DNA of 64,000 bases, from NCBI GenBank assembly GCA_030407085.1, contig CM059582.1:158248501-158312500 (forward strand), in the 5' to 3' direction. Position 1 is the stretch's first letter; every line of letters starts with the position of its first letter. Below the pieces are notes generated by a model. That model saw nothing but the letters and a program-made list of their open reading frames with translations. It searched no databases and was not told the origin of the DNA. Of this stretch, positions 61,262 to 64,000 are shown one piece after another. Both the position numbers and the translations under genes were made by a program. The DNA comes from Trichopria drosophilae (Eukaryota; Arthropoda; Insecta; Hymenoptera; Diapriidae).

Positions 61262-61525
61262 TTGGGAACTATATCTGTGGATGATTTTAATATAGGCAGA
61301 GGCAATTACTCTTGTTCAATTTGCATCAAAATAGTTATCGAGTTATTAGAGAAATCAGGTTTTATTCTAAATTACATAAAAAATAGTTTGGTTCCATCAT
61401 CGAGATGTACGTATTCAGGTTTCATCATTAATACAAACCATATGACGATTGGACCTACTTTGATAACATGTAAACTATTAAAAAGAATGGTAGATCTATT
61501 TACATATACAATGAAATCATCTTGA
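61262..61525 (+). pseudogene. DIRS-like retroelement reverse-transcriptase fragment
   Basis: The frame holds the end of an RT palm domain: VDDFNIG stands where the catalytic YxDD box is expected, with the first residue altered to S (SVDD), followed by IELLEKSGFILNY, KNSLVPSSRC and SGFIINTNHMTI. This order (xDD, about 25 residues, E-LE-GF-NY-KS-L-PS, GF-I--MT) is that of DIRS/tyrosine-recombinase retroelements. Nothing recognisable lies upstream; the next frame (61522-61713) is not clearly part of it. No RNase H, recombinase or terminal repeats were found, so it is an isolated relic. Confidence 0.65.
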
Positions 61526-64000
61526 ACGATTCTTTATATAATTATGATCAAACTTTACTTCAGGTAAGTTCGTTTGATCTAGATAATTACATTCAGCCAT
61601 TATTCATGTGCATTCGTCGTCACTCGTTTAGTTCCAGTTTCATAGATCAGCCAGAATCAGATAAATCATTTCAAATTATTTATTTCTACAGAGTAAATCG
61701 GGAATTGAACTGAAAAAATAATAGAAGTTTTGTAACTACAATGTTCTACCGCAATGTCTATATTTAAATTATATATTGGTGCTGTCCTAGAGAGTGTAAT
61801 CGTTAAAGTTTACTTTTCAAGTCCCAAATTTCATCTGCTTCTGCTCAATTTTGGCCCTTTGGCGTATTTTTTATTTTTTATTGATCATACAATATTCACA
61901 TTCCCTTAAATATAATTTAGTATAGATATTATTTTGTGTCAGTTAAATATTTTAATTCATTTCATTATCTAGTTCAAGTTTCTCTCATGTGTAGAAACTT
62001 CCAGCCGTAAGAAAAATTAAATTTTAAATATACTTCCATTAACTACGGTGCGGTACAAAGAAAATAGTCATTTGCGTTCAGTTTGCTAATTAAAATGTAA
62101 ATACAAAATCGGAATAACATACATTATTGCGCTCCGCCCGAATGCAGCTATCGAAACCGTTGACGTTTCGTATGGTCGTGGTTAAATTAAAAACAAATAC
62201 AGCGCCGAAACACTAAAAGGAAAATACGTTTCCGGAGTGGCCGAAAATCATTCTAGGGCAAACCTGTTATATCGGCATACAATCAAAATGCAAATGTGCA
62301 TTAATAGAGGCCGGTAATCGAGCGATGGGGCCTTTTTACGTTAAAGGGATGATACGCAAACCACGCAACCGTTCCAAATATGATGGTGAACGCTGCGTGC
62401 AACCTCCACTGATGTGTTGCTTACCTCGGAATCGGGTAGCATCGCTGGTTGGTTTTCATTGCAACAACGATGCTGTACACACAAGCACTATAATTTACCC
62501 ACTGAGCAATTTGTTTGCGTATGAAGCCGAGACTGTTCGATGTAAACCATGAATTCGTATCTACTGTGTACACTCCTCGGCATTGCCGCGACGATGGCGA
62601 TTAAATGCAAATCGTTCTAAGGGTTTGCACCCCCGCACTCGCTGGAACCCCCTTCCAGAATATCAAATTGATAACCCTTAGATGGTGCTATGAATCATCC
62701 CTGTAACATATCTGATATATGGCGAAACCGAAATTTATGCTCATGTCGCGAAAAGTATCAAGATCGTAAATTTATTATTCTCATATCGTTTCCCTGCAAT
62801 ACATGTCAATATTTTCATGACGGAATAATAATTTTGTTTGTTCGTAATTAGCAATGTAATTTGTACTTTAAACAACAGATGCATTTCACGATAACTGGTA
62901 AAGCGTCAGTGCAATAACCGCATCGGCTATCTCCAGTGCCTTGACGCAGTAATTTCTACGGCCGGAATGGGAAATTAAGAAATTAAATCGCTAAATACAT
63001 TACTGTAGTTGCTGTGAGCAAGCACTTTCTGGGAAAAATCGTGATTAAAATTTAATCTAATTCGGGGGGACTGTTTCTCTGTGGTTATTTTTAAATGCCC
63101 CTTATTCTCCCTTCTATCCGACATCCCCTCAGATAACCGTTACTACCTTACGGTATCGTTCCCTTATTTTCAACATTTCGGGATACTGTGGAATTTACCT
63201 CCTTTCCGCTCACGCGAGTTTCTCCCGTTCGGTCTGATTCTCGGGCTACTAATCATCCTAAACGTATTACACGTCGTCGAATCGCCATTGTTCCTTGTTC
63301 TTTGTCAATTATTCTCTACCTTCCGTTTCTCTCTAACTCGGGTACGTGGGAAATACTCTCGGTATTACCTTCACCACCTAGGAAAATGTAAATGTAGTTC
63401 GGTCGCAAATGAAAAACGTGAAAAAGGACGGAACTTGTACCTTTTTACGTTAATGACAAATGCGAACAAGATTGCACGCTCTGAAGCGCGTGGTGTACGG
63501 AATATCGAGAACGATTTATCCTGGAATTCAAGCAAATAAACAAAATTTAAAATGCAAATAGAAAATGCAGTTTAATCTTTATAATATTGACATGAGTACG
63601 TGAGAATTATTTAAATCGTACACACTAAAAACTGTCGAATAATTCTACATTTCAAATCTTCATTTTCGAATAAAACTTTATACCAAATTATTTTTCGCTT
63701 TGCGCAGGTACGAGATTTTTTTAACAAATAAAAATTGGACAGAAAAATTATAGAAACTTTATTGTTTATAATTAGAATATCAGCTGATTCTTTTCATGTA
63801 ATTATCAAGACATCTACAACAATTATATTACGGTTTAAATTGTATATTTTTCTATTCGTTAATTAAATTTTCTACAACATTTATGCTTTTTACATCTTGT
63901 TTGTGACATCCGAAATAAAATGTATACTAAACTAAAAGTTTAAATAAGAGACCGTTGTTAATTGAAACAAAGTAGGCATTATTGCTAGGAATGTTTCATT
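61526..64000. other. Intergenic stretch with two GC-richer islands
   Basis: Islands at about 62100-62720 and 63090-63520. The second holds the longest open frame in the window (63081-63539, 152 residues), with a hydrophobic middle and basic C-terminus; a second frame (63188-63391) overlaps it, codon usage is not distinctive, and no family is recognised, so neither is called a gene. The last 450 bp are AT-rich. Confidence 0.4.

Noticed and set aside
63081..63539. 152-residue frame, longest in the window
   Set aside because: No recognised motif, overlapped by another frame, and located in a GC-richer island; splice or start evidence is lacking.

Overview
The window looks like gene-poor nuclear DNA of an animal, most probably an insect. 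It is strongly AT-rich, has no operon-like layout, contains a spliced gene with GT/AG signals, and is crowded with short inverted-repeat DNA elements. The order of insect cannot be fixed from the sequence; scattered CpG-rich islands in an AT-rich background would suit Hymenoptera, but that is a weak inference.

Only two nuclear genes can be named. The first is a two-exon gene at 54727-55341 whose spliced 76-residue product matches cytochrome c oxidase subunit 6C, a small single-pass protein of the inner mitochondrial membrane. It was found only by joining a 51-residue open frame to a second exon across a consensus intron. The second is an intronless LYRM4/ISD11 (bcn92) copy at 46122-46456, the LYR protein of iron-sulphur cluster assembly. 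It carries a one-base frameshift inside a conserved motif and an odd C-terminal tail, so it is read as a pseudogene or retrocopy, with an assembly error as the alternative. A third coding relic at 61262-61525 is a reverse-transcriptase palm fragment resembling DIRS-type elements.

Most of the rest is mobile-element debris. From left to right: paired Helitron-like repeats (1-385 and about 9826-10206, with a third similar end at 44955-45023); TA-flanked MITEs with CAC(A/G)GAAAAAA termini (1506-1659, 41947-42374); a 570-bp foldback (6383-6951); a 1-kb element with TACCCAAGTAACAC termini (7916-8945); two copies of a GGCGTAAAATG-rich element (11742-12022, 35999-36198, the second flanked by a 12-bp direct repeat); a 1.15-kb element whose two ends are packed with the palindrome AGTACT (16921-18075); a 126-bp MITE (24159-24284); a nested inverted-repeat pair (25007-25857); an almost loopless 359-bp palindrome (30838-31196); a piggyBac-like TTAA element (42471-43257); a CpG-rich foldback (47067-47432); a tRNA-derived SINE head (about 48779-48852); and a GC-rich insert inside a degenerate TGTCGG-TTTTT array (52080-53070).

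Between these lie AT-rich stretches with no supportable gene, and several GC-richer islands (about 16290-16660, 22370-23330, 29900-30420, 40600-41000, 46980-47700, 50280-50910, 60340-60660, 62100-62720, 63090-63520). The islands contain many overlapping open frames on both strands, which is what GC-richer noncoding DNA gives by chance. None matches a family I know; enhancers, promoters or noncoding exons are possible. I found no CRISPR array, rRNA gene or intact tRNA.
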